11,591 nucleotides of DNA. It comes from CAJBLF01 sp964495825. GTDB taxonomy: Bacteria > Patescibacteriota > Gracilibacteria > Absconditabacterales > Absconditicoccaceae. The stretch lies in the NCBI GenBank assembly GCA_964495825.1, contig CAZBWI010000045.1, positions 1 to 11,591 of the forward strand. Direction: 5' to 3'. Shown in pieces: positions 1 to 7,637 of the stretch. How positions within the stretch are numbered: position 1 is the stretch's first letter; the number at the start of each line of letters is the position of its first letter. The notes under the pieces were generated by a model. That model saw only the letters and a list, made by a program, of their open reading frames with translations, ran no database searches and was not told where the DNA came from. The position numbers and the translations under genes were made by a program.

Positions 1-114
1 ACCGAAGAAGAATTAAAGAAGATTGAAGATAAAATCAACAGAAAGCCTAGGAAGATACTATGATATAGATGTTCATATGAAGTATTCCATAGTACGACCC
101 TACATCTTCTTTAA
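1..114 (+). CDS. IS30-family transposase, C-terminal fragment (partial, 5' end off window)
   Basis: The last 37 codons of a DDE transposase, ending in TAA at 112-114. The segment INRKPRKILGYRCSYEVF matches the C-terminal signature common to IS30-family transposases (a K-x-N-x-RPRK-x-LGY-x-TP-x-EVF pattern). The glycine of LGY is encoded by UGA at 61-63, so the element has been carried long enough in a UGA = Gly host to adopt the recoded codon. The catalytic domain lies upstream of the window. Nothing in this fragment suggests decay, but most of the gene cannot be seen. Confidence 0.75.
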
Positions 115-141
115 CCTGTGCATTTCGAGTTGAAATTTATA
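1..141 (+). mobile_element. 3' end of an IS30-like insertion sequence (left copy)
   Basis: This is the tail of an insertion sequence that enters from the left: the end of its transposase gene (stop at 112-114) followed by a short non-coding end. The last ~28 bases (about 113-141) look like the IS30-type terminal inverted repeat, with a GTGCATTTCGAGTTGAAATT core. Positions 45-141 recur exactly, reverse-complemented, at 11495-11591. The two copies diverge at position 142 (left) and 11494 (right), which fixes the outer edge of the element at about 141. The 5' part lies outside the window, so target duplications cannot be checked. The IS30 assignment rests on the transposase C-terminus and the style of the terminal repeat. 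Confidence 0.75.
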
Positions 142-305
142 CCCTCAAAACCGTGATTTGGAGGAAAGACGTTATTTTGTATTTTACGATACACTACATT
201 TCGTTCAAATAGCTTCTATGCGATATAGAGTGTCATCATAGAAGCGGTGCGACATAGGATTGCGTGTTATATACCCAAATGGGTAGTTTGTACGATGTCG
301 CTATT
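142..305. other. Non-coding spacer with two strong stem-loops, downstream of moxR
   Basis: This spacer separates the IS edge from the end of moxR and shows no convincing gene. It holds two inverted repeats. One has arms GCTTCTATG (212-220) and CATAGAAGC (237-245). The other has arms GCGACAT (249-255) and ATGTCGC (295-301), enclosing a nested TACCCA/TGGGTA hairpin at 272-285. On the minus strand these would fold in the 3' tail of the moxR transcript, so they could act as a terminator or stabiliser. There is no clear U-tract, and a small structured RNA is an alternative. Confidence 0.4.
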
Positions 306-1415
306 CTACACTAATTTCACTTCACTAAATAATTCCAACAATACTTGATCTTCACTCATTCATGACAATTTTGCCTGATAATTTAATATAAGTCTATGTC
401 TGAGGACAGAAAGCGCAACTCTTTGGACGTCTTCATGGGTGACATATGGTCTTCCTTCTACCAAAGCAACCGCCTTGCTAGCAAGCATCAACCCTATCGA
501 ACCTCTTGGTGAGGATCCATAGAGGATGTACTCATGCTCTTTTCTGGTAATATTCGTGAGTCTCGTGATATAATGTTTGATTTCATCTGAGATAGTGATG
601 TGGTTGATGTCTTTTTTGAGCTTGACTAATTGTGTATGAGTGATTGCCGGTTTGAGATCGTGGATATGCTCTTTTTCGAGTATGTCGAGGATAGTCTTTT
701 CTTGTGAGATGCTTGGATAATTTACCAGGACTTTGAAAAGAAATCTATCAACCTGTGCTTCTGGCAATGGATAGGTTCATTCTTGTTCGATTGGATTCTG
801 CGTGGCGAGGACAAAGAATGGTTCTGGCAATTTGTGCGTTATCCCTCCTATTGTGACTTGATGTTCTTGCATCGCTTCTAGGAGTGCAGACTGGACTTTG
901 GGCGTTGCTCTATTGATTTCGTCTGCCAAAATGATGTTTGCCATGATAGGTCCCATCTTGATATCAAAAGTCTGTGTCTTATTGTTATAGATTTCTCATC
1001 CGATGATATCTGCTGGCAATAAATCAGGGGTAAACTGGATTCTTTTAAATTCCAATCAGAGTAATTGCGCAAAGATATAGATGGTTTTTGTTTTTGCTAG
1101 CCCAGGAAATCCTTCAACAAGGACATGTCCTCAGCAGAGGATGTTTATTATAATTGCGTTGATGAGGTCATCCATACCGATGATATATGTGTGGATACAG
1201 TCTTTGAGATGTTTCAATTCGGGATGATGAAATTCGATCTTTTGAAGTCATTCTTCGAAATATTTGGTATCGATAACGTGATGTGGGGAATCAGTAGGTT
1301 TTTTGTGTTTTTTGAATATTGAGAGAAATTGTTGATTCTCTTCCTTCAAAAAGAAGACAAGCACGATGACAACGATAAAAATGACTATTGTTAGGAGGAT
1401 AATAATAGTTCGCAT
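306..1415 (-). CDS. moxR: MoxR-family AAA+ ATPase with N-terminal transmembrane anchor
   Basis: MoxR AAA+ ATPases are chaperone-like proteins that usually work with von Willebrand A or DUF58 partners on protein complex maturation or envelope stress. The 369-residue product is read with six UGA = Gly codons. Residues 4-23 form a hydrophobic helix, followed by a basic linker (KKHKK, 35-39). The AAA+ core shows Walker A GFPGLAKT (102-109), the LLPADIIGGEIY segment (132-143), Walker B ILADEINRA (162-170) and the family motif QEGTYPLPEAQVDRF around residue 213, whose Gly is UGA. The C-terminal lid is intact and the gene ends in TAG. MoxR proteins are usually soluble; here the hydrophobic N-terminus implies tethering to the inner face of the membrane. 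No internal methionine would give a tidy soluble start. No DUF58 or VWA partner is present; an IS element lies immediately downstream. Confidence 0.93.
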
Positions 1416-1576
1416 TATTTGTATATACTAAAAAAATAAACAATGTTATACTAAACATCTTGTAGTAAGTATCAAGACCATTAGGCAACAATACTATGGA
1501 TGAGACGATATAGATGGAAGCGAATATTCTTCATTTTTGACCTATTGTGTTTGTCTACACTGTAGAAGAAAAAAAT

Positions 1577-1605
1577 TTGCTTTTTTATCATAGTACAGGT
1601 ATAAT
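1577..1605 (+). promoter_or_regulatory. Sigma70-type promoter of mscS
   Basis: A -35 box TTGCTT (1577-1582), a 17-base spacer and a perfect -10 box TATAAT (1600-1605) lie 39 bases upstream of the mscS start. This is the clearest promoter in the window. The rest of the moxR-mscS gap (1416-1576) is AT-rich and must also hold the divergent moxR promoter, which I could not place with confidence. Confidence 0.7.
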
Positions 1606-1644
1606 TAGATAATATCATATTATTTATCTCCTAGTGATTGATAG

Positions 1645-2514
1645 ATGAATACCTTAGGACAGACAGCTGGGAAGGTAACGGAAAATTTTTGGGACGTCAT
1701 TATGAGGATTTATGAGAATCCATTCGTTTCAAAGATAGTTTCTGTTATTTTGGCGATAATCCTAAGTTTGGTATTGATGTCGTTATCAAAAGTAGTTGCA
1801 ATATATCTCAAGAACAAGATCACCAAAAACTTTTTGACCAAAGGACATAAGGATATTGAAAATGTTTCCGCACTTATCGGAGATATTATTTTTTATGTAT
1901 TGTTGGTATTTTCATTATTCATAGGTTTTAGTATCGTAGGATTACAGGTAGGGCTTATTCTCGGAGGTATCTCTATCGGTGTCGGATTCGCATTTAGGAC
2001 GACATTGACCAATCTTATTTCTGGTATCATGATTTATACTACCAAGGAATATCAGCCAGGAAGTATTGTTACGGTTAAGCTAGGCGGAGAGATAACCGGA
2101 AAGATAGAGCAGATTGATATGAAAAATACAATTCTGAGGACGTTTGATTTCAAAAGGGTAGTGATCCCAAATTCCAAGTTCGTAAGATCAGTTATCAAGA
2201 CATATAGTTTGGAAAATGTGTTGAAACTCGAGATTGAGATGAAGATCGATATGATGATGGATCTCAATAAACTGATAGATGTCATGCTTGCCAAGACCAA
2301 TACATATGATTTTGTTATCTACAAGGAATATACCCAAGTACTTCTTGGAGATATTGATCTGTCCAAGAAAAAAGAGGGGAAAATCAAAATAAGCTTTTGT
2401 TTCAATCCAAATGCAGGCATTCCTACAGATATTATGAAATCTAGGATAGAGGCTGGATTGGTAGAAGAATATAAGAAACTAGAAACTACTTCCAAAGAAA
2501 AAACAGCTACATAA
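1645..2514 (+). CDS. mscS: MscS-type small-conductance mechanosensitive channel
   Basis: MscS channels open under membrane tension to release solutes during osmotic downshock. The 289-residue product has the short MscS layout: hydrophobic helices at about residues 30-55 and 77-97, then the Gly/Ala-rich pore helix VGLILGGISIGVGFAF with the conserved downstream LISGIMIYTTKEYQPG, then the beta domain with ITGKIEQIDMKNTILRTFD and VVIPNSKF, and a C-terminal alpha/beta region. The start is fixed by the in-frame stop TAG at 1642-1644 directly before the ATG. It is the only full-length confident gene here without UGA: I count 20 glycines, all GGN. A sigma70-like promoter precedes it and a strong hairpin terminator follows. 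No Shine-Dalgarno sequence is visible. Confidence 0.95.
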   Translation: MNTLGQTAGKVTENFWDVIMRIYENPFVSKIVSVILAIILSLVLMSLSKVVAIYLKNKITKNFLTKGHKDIENVSALIGDIIFYVLLVFSLFIGFSIVGLQVGLILGGISIGVGFAFRTTLTNLISGIMIYTTKEYQPGSIVTVKLGGEITGKIEQIDMKNTILRTFDFKRVVIPNSKFVRSVIKTYSLENVLKLEIEMKIDMMMDLNKLIDVMLAKTNTYDFVIYKEYTQVLLGDIDLSKKKEGKIKISFCFNPNAGIPTDIMKSRIEAGLVEEYKKLETTSKEKTAT

Positions 2515-2561
2515 CACTTATAATATTCCCAATAGAAATTGATCGATGTTGTATATATACC

Positions 2562-2596
2562 AAAAAAACTTCCGGTACATACCCGGAAGTGTTTTG
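2562..2596. terminator. Bidirectional intrinsic terminator
   Basis: A perfect 8-bp stem ACTTCCGG (2568-2575) / CCGGAAGT (2583-2590) with a 7-base loop, preceded by an A-tract and followed by GTTTTG. It can end mscS on the plus strand and the small membrane gene on the minus strand, whose stop codon starts at 2597. Confidence 0.75.
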
Positions 2597-2824
2597 TTAT
2601 AGATAATTAGTGAAGAATAATAAGATTTTGGAAAAGAGAAATACGATCATATATCCTATCCATATAGTCCAGCAAATGGTCGAAGTACTGAGGAAAATAA
2701 GTATGCTACTTACGATAATCTTTTCATTGTGTATCAGACAAAATCTCCCTCTTCCAAATCCTAATATACTTGTCAAGATCGCTAAAAATAATGAAACCAA
2801 AGTTATAAATAAAAAATATCCCAT
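2597..2824 (-). CDS. Hypothetical small membrane protein
   Basis: A 75-residue reading frame ending in TAA immediately beside the bidirectional terminator, which supports it being a real transcription unit convergent with mscS. The product is mostly hydrophobic, with likely membrane segments at about residues 2-21, 36-50 and 52-71, and a polar GRGRFCLIHNEK loop between the first two. It contains no UGA. I chose the ATG at 2822-2824; a TTG two codons earlier is also possible, and a TAG in frame a little further upstream limits the gene. I do not recognise the family. The opposite strand is also open across much of this interval, so the call is tentative. Confidence 0.45.
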   Translation of the reverse strand: MGYFLFITLVSLFLAILTSILGFGRGRFCLIHNEKIIVSSILIFLSTSTICWTIWIGYMIVFLFSKILLFFTNYL

Positions 2825-2835
2825 AGGCAATTTTG

Positions 2836-2852
2836 TTTTGGTTAGACCAAAA
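2836..2852. promoter_or_regulatory. Short palindrome upstream of the small membrane gene
   Basis: TTTTGGT-TAG-ACCAAAA is a perfect 7-bp inverted repeat with a 3-base centre, placed 12 bases before the minus-strand start at 2824. Its position fits a repressor operator or a 5'-leader hairpin. The rest of 2853-3035 holds no recognisable gene and presumably carries the lgt promoter, which I could not place. Confidence 0.3.
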
Positions 2853-3035
2853 TACTAATTATTCTTTTCGTAGTTTCAATATCTTGATTTCAGAAGGACT
2901 ATTGATAAACAATAGACGAATGAAACTCATAGGTATATAGATGGACGATAAAGATAGATAAATAGTAGTTTGGAAATCTTTTTGCTAGTAGGGAGTAGTT
3001 GTTGCAAAGCTTTTATCCATAATAGATGCATAGGT

Positions 3036-3881
3036 ATGGTTGCATTTTCTATAGGGCCAATCCATATTTACCGATACGGTATTTTTTATTTCATCACATT
3101 TCTTGTTGCATATATTTTTTTTCTTCGGATTATCAAAAAAAAGATATTCTGAAAATCATTTCTCCGTCTGCAGACATTTCTTGAAAAACATCTCGATGAC
3201 TTGATTGTTATTATTTTTCTCGGTGTATTGATTGGTGGAAGATTGGGGCATGTGATTATCTATAATTTGTCGTATTATCTCCAACATCCTGTTGAAATAT
3301 TCCAGGTGCGAAAATGAGGAATGTCGTTTATCGGATGAATATTGGGAGTAACTATCGCCTTGGTAATATATGCTAAGATCAAAAAACTTAGATGGAAAGA
3401 GCTCTTGTTGATAGGTGATCTTATTTTTACCATTGTTCCTTTTGGGATCATGCTTGGGAGGATAGGAAATTTCCTCAATCAGGAATTGTATGGTATCATG
3501 GCTTCAGAAGTGATAGCAAAATTTGGGTATCCGATCTTCTCAGTATTCAATCAGCTTGGACTGATGCATGTGTATACCCAGGTAGACGAATATCTCAGAA
3601 TAAATACCAATATTCTCTCTAGTTTTTTTGAATGATTTGTGTTGCTAATAATAACATGATCGATCATTCGTACCCGGGTAAAAAGAAAAAATGTTCAACC
3701 CGGAAAAATCGTCGCCATCTTTCTGATAGGCTATAGTTTCATCAGGTTTTTCCTAGAATATCTCAGGGCAGATTCTCAGCTGGAATTCTATGGTTGGTTT
3801 ACGATTTCGCAGCGATTTTTTGTAGGATTTTTTCTCCTAGGAATAACCGTAGTACTATGGGAAAAGAAATTAAAAGATTAA
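3036..3881 (+). CDS. lgt: Prolipoprotein diacylglyceryl transferase
   Basis: Lgt is an inner-membrane enzyme that moves diacylglycerol from phosphatidylglycerol to the lipobox cysteine of prolipoproteins, the first step of lipoprotein maturation. The 281-residue product, read with five UGA = Gly codons (for example 39 and 200), is multi-spanning and shows the family signatures: IGPIHIYRYG near the N-terminus, IGGRLGHV (66-73), KGGMSFIGGILG (93-104), the core GRIGNFLNQELYG (141-153; R142, N145, E150, G153) and IRFFLEYLRADSQ (236-248; R237, E241). The position equivalent to E. coli His103 is Ile99, whereas other key residues are kept. The start is the ATG just before the conserved IGPIHIYRYG; an upstream in-frame TTG at 2970 would add an atypical leader. 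A long hairpin follows. Confidence 0.94.
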
Positions 3882-3888
3882 AAGAAAA

Positions 3889-3949
3889 AAGATTAAAAGA
3901 TTCGGTACAAGAGTAGCTAAGTAACTACTAGACAAAATCTTTTAATCTT
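3889..3949. terminator. Hairpin shared by convergent lgt and SIMPL genes
   Basis: Perfect 14-bp inverted repeat: arms 3889-3902 (AAGATTAAAAGATT) and 3936-3949, with a smaller AGTAG/CTACT hairpin inside the loop. It sits between the stops of two convergent genes and is likely a two-way terminator, though the stem is AT-rich and lacks a classic G+C-rich base. Confidence 0.55.
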
Positions 3950-3970
3950 CATAATGTTAACATCTGTTAA

Positions 3971-4741
3971 TTATCTGATCTTATATACCACATTTACAGT
4001 TACGGTTACCTCTGTCTCTCCAGGAGCAAGTGATGCTTTGTTGGCAGTATCTATTGCTCCATCGCCCATACCTTCTGCTTTTGCATAATAAATAGGACCA
4101 GGCATATTATAATAGGTATTGTCTTGGATATTTACAATTTTCCCAAGTCTACTTCCTCCTGCTTTTGCTAATTGTTCAGCTTTTGTTCTTGCATCTTCGA
4201 GAGCTTTTTCACGAGCTTCTGCAAGCGCAGTATTTTTGTCCTTGAGATCAAAGGAGGTTCCATCGACATTCACTCTGCCGATTTTTGAAACTTCATCTAT
4301 GATTTTGCCTCCTAGTTCACTGAAATTTTCACCAGTCAAGCTGATGCTCATACTATGCCGTGACCTATATCCAAGTAACTTCCTACCATTTGGGTTGCTT
4401 CGATCGTATTCAGGTGAAACATTGACACTAGTAGTTTTGAGTTGATTTGCTGGTACATGGTATCCAGAAAGAATTTCCATAATCTTGGTTACTTTTTCGT
4501 TACTTTGTGTCTGTGCTTGTTCTGTTGTATCTGCAAGTTCGGAAACAGAAAGATTGATGATAAGCATATCAGGCTTTACCATAGTTTTGCCTTCTCCCAT
4601 GACGGTAATGGTATTCGCCATACCATATGGTGACTGTGCCATATTGGACTTGAAGAGGAGGTATCCTAGAACAGAAAGTCCGATCGCAAGTATTAGTGCT
4701 GCTCCGAGGATGAAAAGTCAGTTGTTGTTTTGTTTATTCAT
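3971..4741 (-). CDS. SIMPL-domain (DUF541) protein with signal anchor
   Basis: SIMPL/DUF541 proteins (BP26/OMP28-like) are cell-surface or periplasmic proteins whose biochemical role is poorly defined; some relate to oxidative stress or assemble into rings. The 256-residue product has an N-terminal membrane helix at about residues 8-30 and an exported domain. The domain shows MANTITVMGEGKTMVKPDM, then NEKVTKIMEIL, LLGYRSRHSMSISL, the helix with LAEAREKALEDARTKAEQLA, and the closing strand VTVTVNVVYKIR, all typical of the family. One UGA = Gly codon lies at residue 8, inside the anchor. I chose the ATG at 4739-4741 because the protein then starts MNKQNNN followed directly by the anchor. The frame stays open upstream to another ATG (4856-4858), which would add a second hydrophobic segment. 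Confidence 0.9.
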
Positions 4742-4799
4742 GGAGAATGATATTAAAAAATAAAATAATACTGAATAATATAAAAATATTGTACTACTG

Positions 4800-4805
4800 A
4801 TTATA
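4800..4805 (-). promoter_or_regulatory. Possible -10 box for the SIMPL gene
   Basis: A perfect TATAAT on the minus strand lies 58 bases before the ATG at 4741. The nearest -35-like match, TTGAAT at 4826-4831, is 20 bases away, which is longer than ideal. If used, it makes the longer translation start at 4858 impossible. Confidence 0.3.
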
Positions 4806-4882
4806 GCTACGAAATAGTTGAGGATATTCAAGCTGATTTTCTTGAAACTCCTTGCCATATCCTTATTCTATCTATTAATTTT

Positions 4883-4995
4883 AAATGTTGAATGTTGAAT
4901 TTTGAATGTATGATTTTGTACGTAGGGACTATTGTGGATTACAATAGTTTATATTGAGACAAGTCTTTCATTAAGCATTTAACATTTAGCATTTA
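4883..4995. repeat. Palindromic element built of heptamer-like repeats
   Basis: Two 26-base arms, 4883-4908 and 4970-4995, are inverted copies of each other at 20 of 26 positions, each made of AAATGTT/GAATGTT-like units. Between them lies a perfect hairpin, ACTATTGT (4928-4935) / ACAATAGT (4941-4948). It occupies the divergent SIMPL-gltX gap; its right arm overlaps the -35 region of gltX. It could be a small non-autonomous mobile repeat or a regulatory structure. Confidence 0.5.
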
Positions 4996-5007
4996 TTTTT
5001 TTGTAAT
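4979..5007 (+). promoter_or_regulatory. Probable gltX promoter, placed for a leaderless mRNA
   Basis: -35 TTAACA (4979-4984), 17-base spacer, -10 TGTAAT (5002-5007). Only six bases separate the -10 box from the ATG at 5014, so transcription would begin at or next to the start codon. No Shine-Dalgarno sequence is present, consistent with leaderless translation. Confidence 0.5.
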
Positions 5008-5013
5008 TTAGTT

Positions 5014-6669
5014 ATGACAACCCGAAAAGAAATTGCAGATATCATTTTCCCTGAGGTGAAAGAGACTATTCAGGATTTGGAAAAAAAATATCCACCAAGA
5101 AATACTCCTATCTGTTCACGCTTTGCTCCTTCTCCTACATGATTTTTGCATATAGGTGGCATTTACTCTGCATTCGTTTCTCGAAAATACGCTAAACAGA
5201 ATAGATGAACATTTCTTCTTAGGATAGAGGATACTGATCAAAAAAGAGAAGTGGAGGGAGCAATTGATCTTATTATCGAGAATATGAAAACATTTGGTAT
5301 TGCTATCGATGAATGACCAATAGGCGAGAATAATTCGGATATCGGAAATTATGGACCATATACACAGTCACATAGAAAATATATCTATCATGTTTTTGCA
5401 AAATATCTTATCGAGCAAGGAGTTGCGTATCCATGTCGGATGACGCCAGAGGAATTGGAAACTCTCCGTGAGCAACAAATCAAGACCAAAGTCACCCCAG
5501 GAATTTATGGAAATTATTCGTTTTGGAGAAACAAATCTCCTGATGAGATTATGGAAAAATTACAATCTGACAAAAATTTTGTGATCAGATTCCGCTCTCA
5601 TGGCGATCTGACCAAAAGAATTGTCTTCGATGATGTCATCAAAGGCAAGATAGATATGATAGATAATTATAACGATATTGTCCTTATCAAAAGCGATGGG
5701 CTTCCTACCTATCATTTAGCTCATATCGCAGATGATTATCTGATGAGAGTTTCTCATGTGATCAGGGGAGAGGAATGGCTGACATCAGTACCATTGCATT
5801 TACAGCTCTTTAAGCATTTCAATCTGCCAGCTCCTACATATTGTCATGTAGCGCCATTATTGAAATTGGACAATGGAAATAAAAGAAAACTTTCCAAAAG
5901 ACATGACCCTGAGGCAGATATCTGATATTTTTTTGAGAACGGCTACGCTACACAAGGTATCATCGAATATCTCTTGACGATTATTGATCCAAATTTTGAA
6001 GATTGGCAAAAAGCTAATCCAGACAAGAGTTATCTCGATTTTGAAATAAAGCTAGAGAAAATGGGAAAATCAGGAGCATTGTTTGATTTAGTAAAACTTA
6101 ATAGTGTAAATAATAAATATTTATCCAAAATTTCTACTGATGAGTTGTATGAACAAAGTTTAGCTCGAGCTTCAAAATATAAACCAGAACTCGCTAAACT
6201 CATGCAGTCTGATGTTTCTTATGTTAAGGCAGCGATGAATATCGAGCGCCATACGGAGAAGGATCCGAAGAGATTCACAACTTACGCTGACGTGGAACAA
6301 CAATTATTATTCTTTTTTGACGATGAGCGAAAAAAACTTAGAAATATAGGAAAAGGAAAATGGGAAGAAGTACTGTCTCCTACTATTACTGCTGAAGTAT
6401 TACAAAAATTTGTCGATGAATATATTCAAGTTATAGATTTGAATATGTCCGTAGAAGAACGGTTTAGTCAGTTAAAAGAAATCTGAAAAAAATATGGTTT
6501 TGCAGCAAATAATACAGAGTTCAAAGAAGGAGGATATATAGGTAAAATCTGAGACTTGGCTATGTTTTTGCGTATCCAGCTCTGTTGTGCGAGCAAGACG
6601 CCGGACCTGTATTCCGTTATGCAGGTGATGGGAAAGGAGAGGGTAAGAAAAAGGTTACAAATACTATAA
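5014..6669 (+). CDS. gltX: Glutamyl-tRNA synthetase
   Basis: A class I synthetase that charges tRNA-Glu with glutamate in the cytoplasm; whether it also mischarges tRNA-Gln cannot be decided here. The 551-residue product contains six UGA = Gly codons. The first, residue 43, is the invariant glycine of RFAPSPTGFLHIGG (36-49), which carries the HIGH-type signature; this makes the recoding unmistakable. Further landmarks are LRIEDTDQKR, RGEEWLTSVPLH and the KMSKS-type loop KLSKR (292-296), followed by a C-terminal anticodon-binding domain with GDLAMFLRI and TPDLYSVMQVMGKERV. It has a ~34-residue N-terminal extension before the catalytic core, of a kind also seen in some other bacterial GluRS. 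A terminator hairpin follows. Confidence 0.97.
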
Positions 6670-6686
6670 AATATTTTACTAAGATA

Positions 6687-6711
6687 AAAAAATCCGCGAA
6701 GCGGATTTTTT
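6687..6711. terminator. Bidirectional intrinsic terminator between gltX and clpP
   Basis: An 11-bp stem AAAAAATCCGC / GCGGATTTTTT with loop GAA, giving a T-run on either strand. It lies 17 bases after the gltX stop and 21 bases before the clpP stop, so it serves both convergent genes. Confidence 0.9.
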
Positions 6712-6732
6712 CTTATGTAATACTAAGAAGAG

Positions 6733-7308
6733 TTATTCAATAATCTTATCAATAATGCCATACTTCAATGCTTCTTCAGCAGTCATCCACTTATTTCTTT
6801 CCATATCTTTGGCGACTTGTTCGGTCTTTTGCCCAGTATGTTTTGCTATCAAGTCGATAAACATATTCTTTACTTTCAAAATTTCTTCTGCCTGGATGAC
6901 GATATCAGTCGCCTGACCTTCAGCGCCTCCCAGTGGTTGATGGATCATAATCTTGCTGTGCGGCAATGCATATCTTTTGCCTTTGGTTCCTCCTGCTAAG
7001 ATAACAGAACCCATGGAAGCAGCCAACCCTACACAAATCGTAGAGACATCACATTTAACATATTGCATGACGTCGTAGATAGCCATTCATGAATATACCT
7101 CTCCGCCTGGAGTATTGATAAACATGACGATATCCTTATCAGGATCTTTTTTCTCTAGATACAATAACTGCGCAACAATGGTATTGACCATAGCAGCATT
7201 TACTTGTTCTCCGACGAAGATAATCCTATCTTCGAGTAATCTGGAGTAGATGTCGTAGGCTCTTTCACCGCCTTTTACTTTTTCGATAACACTTGGGATT
7301 AATGTCAT
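6733..7308 (-). CDS. clpP: ATP-dependent Clp protease proteolytic subunit
   Basis: ClpP forms the tetradecameric proteolytic chamber that degrades substrates unfolded by ClpX-type ATPases. The 191-residue product is full length with no long propeptide. It shows MFINTPGGEVYSGMAIYD (62-79; G74 is UGA), the nucleophile motif GLAASMGS (Ser98), HQPLGG (His123) and the C-terminal TAEEALKYGIID. The third triad position, Asp171 in E. coli, aligns with Asn172 (codon AAT) in DMERNKWM, so the triad reads Ser-His-Asn. This change is also known in Listeria ClpP1, which is weak on its own and works with a partner ClpP. The ATG is followed by LIPSVIEK, the usual ClpP opening. No Shine-Dalgarno sequence is seen. 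Confidence 0.96.
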
Positions 7309-7637
7309 ATACTATGGTTATAAGGTAAAAATTTTTGAATGTTTTGAAAGTTACCTTTTTAATAGTCAACTCTTAAACCTTCCAAACATAGAGGAATATA
7401 GGTAAATTATATACCAAATGAGTTGATTTACAAATTAGTACGTACTATTTATTCATTTCTCCAACCAAAATCAACTTGAATTTATATAATAAAAGTGTAA
7501 AAAATTAAGTAATCTGGCTTCGTGTCTTTACTTTTGTTATAAAAATGATATCCAAAAAGACAAATGAGATTGTGTTGGGATAGGATTTCTCTATCTACAT
7601 CATTTCAAGAAGTTATTTAGTCCTTTAATTCCATAGT
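7309..7637. other. Divergent intergenic region between clpP and the AT-hook gene
   Basis: 329 bases with no supported gene. Next to clpP, AAGGTAA (7322-7328) and TTACCTT (7351-7357) form an inverted repeat in what would be the clpP 5' leader or promoter, with a TATAAC-like -10 box just before the start. A larger inverted repeat at 7421-7476 is listed separately. The segment from 7477 to 7637 is AT-rich and must carry the promoter for the downstream gene; I see no unambiguous -35/-10 pair. Confidence 0.4.
7421..7476. repeat. Cruciform-type inverted repeat with central palindrome
   Basis: Arms AGTTGATTT (7421-7429) and AAATCAACT (7468-7476) are perfect 9-bp inverted copies. Inside the loop lies a perfect 12-bp palindrome, TAGTACGTACTA (7436-7447). 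The position between two divergently transcribed genes fits a binding site for a dimeric regulator, but no regulator is identified. Confidence 0.45.

Noticed and set aside
2610..2858. Plus-strand 82-codon frame overlapping the small membrane gene
   Set aside because: The minus-strand product is a coherent hydrophobic protein ending at a bidirectional terminator; the plus-strand frame needs a GTG start and has no clear features.
4119..4445. Open frame opposite the SIMPL gene
   Set aside because: Antisense to a well-supported gene and without recognisable motifs; similar antisense frames at 8304-8513 and 9885-10220 were rejected for the same reason.
5014..6669. UGA as tryptophan (mycoplasma-type code) or selenocysteine
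   Set aside because: The affected positions are glycines in their families (SPTGxxHIGG, VGGTGLY), UGG still encodes Trp in these genes, and there is no sign of a selenocysteine insertion element.
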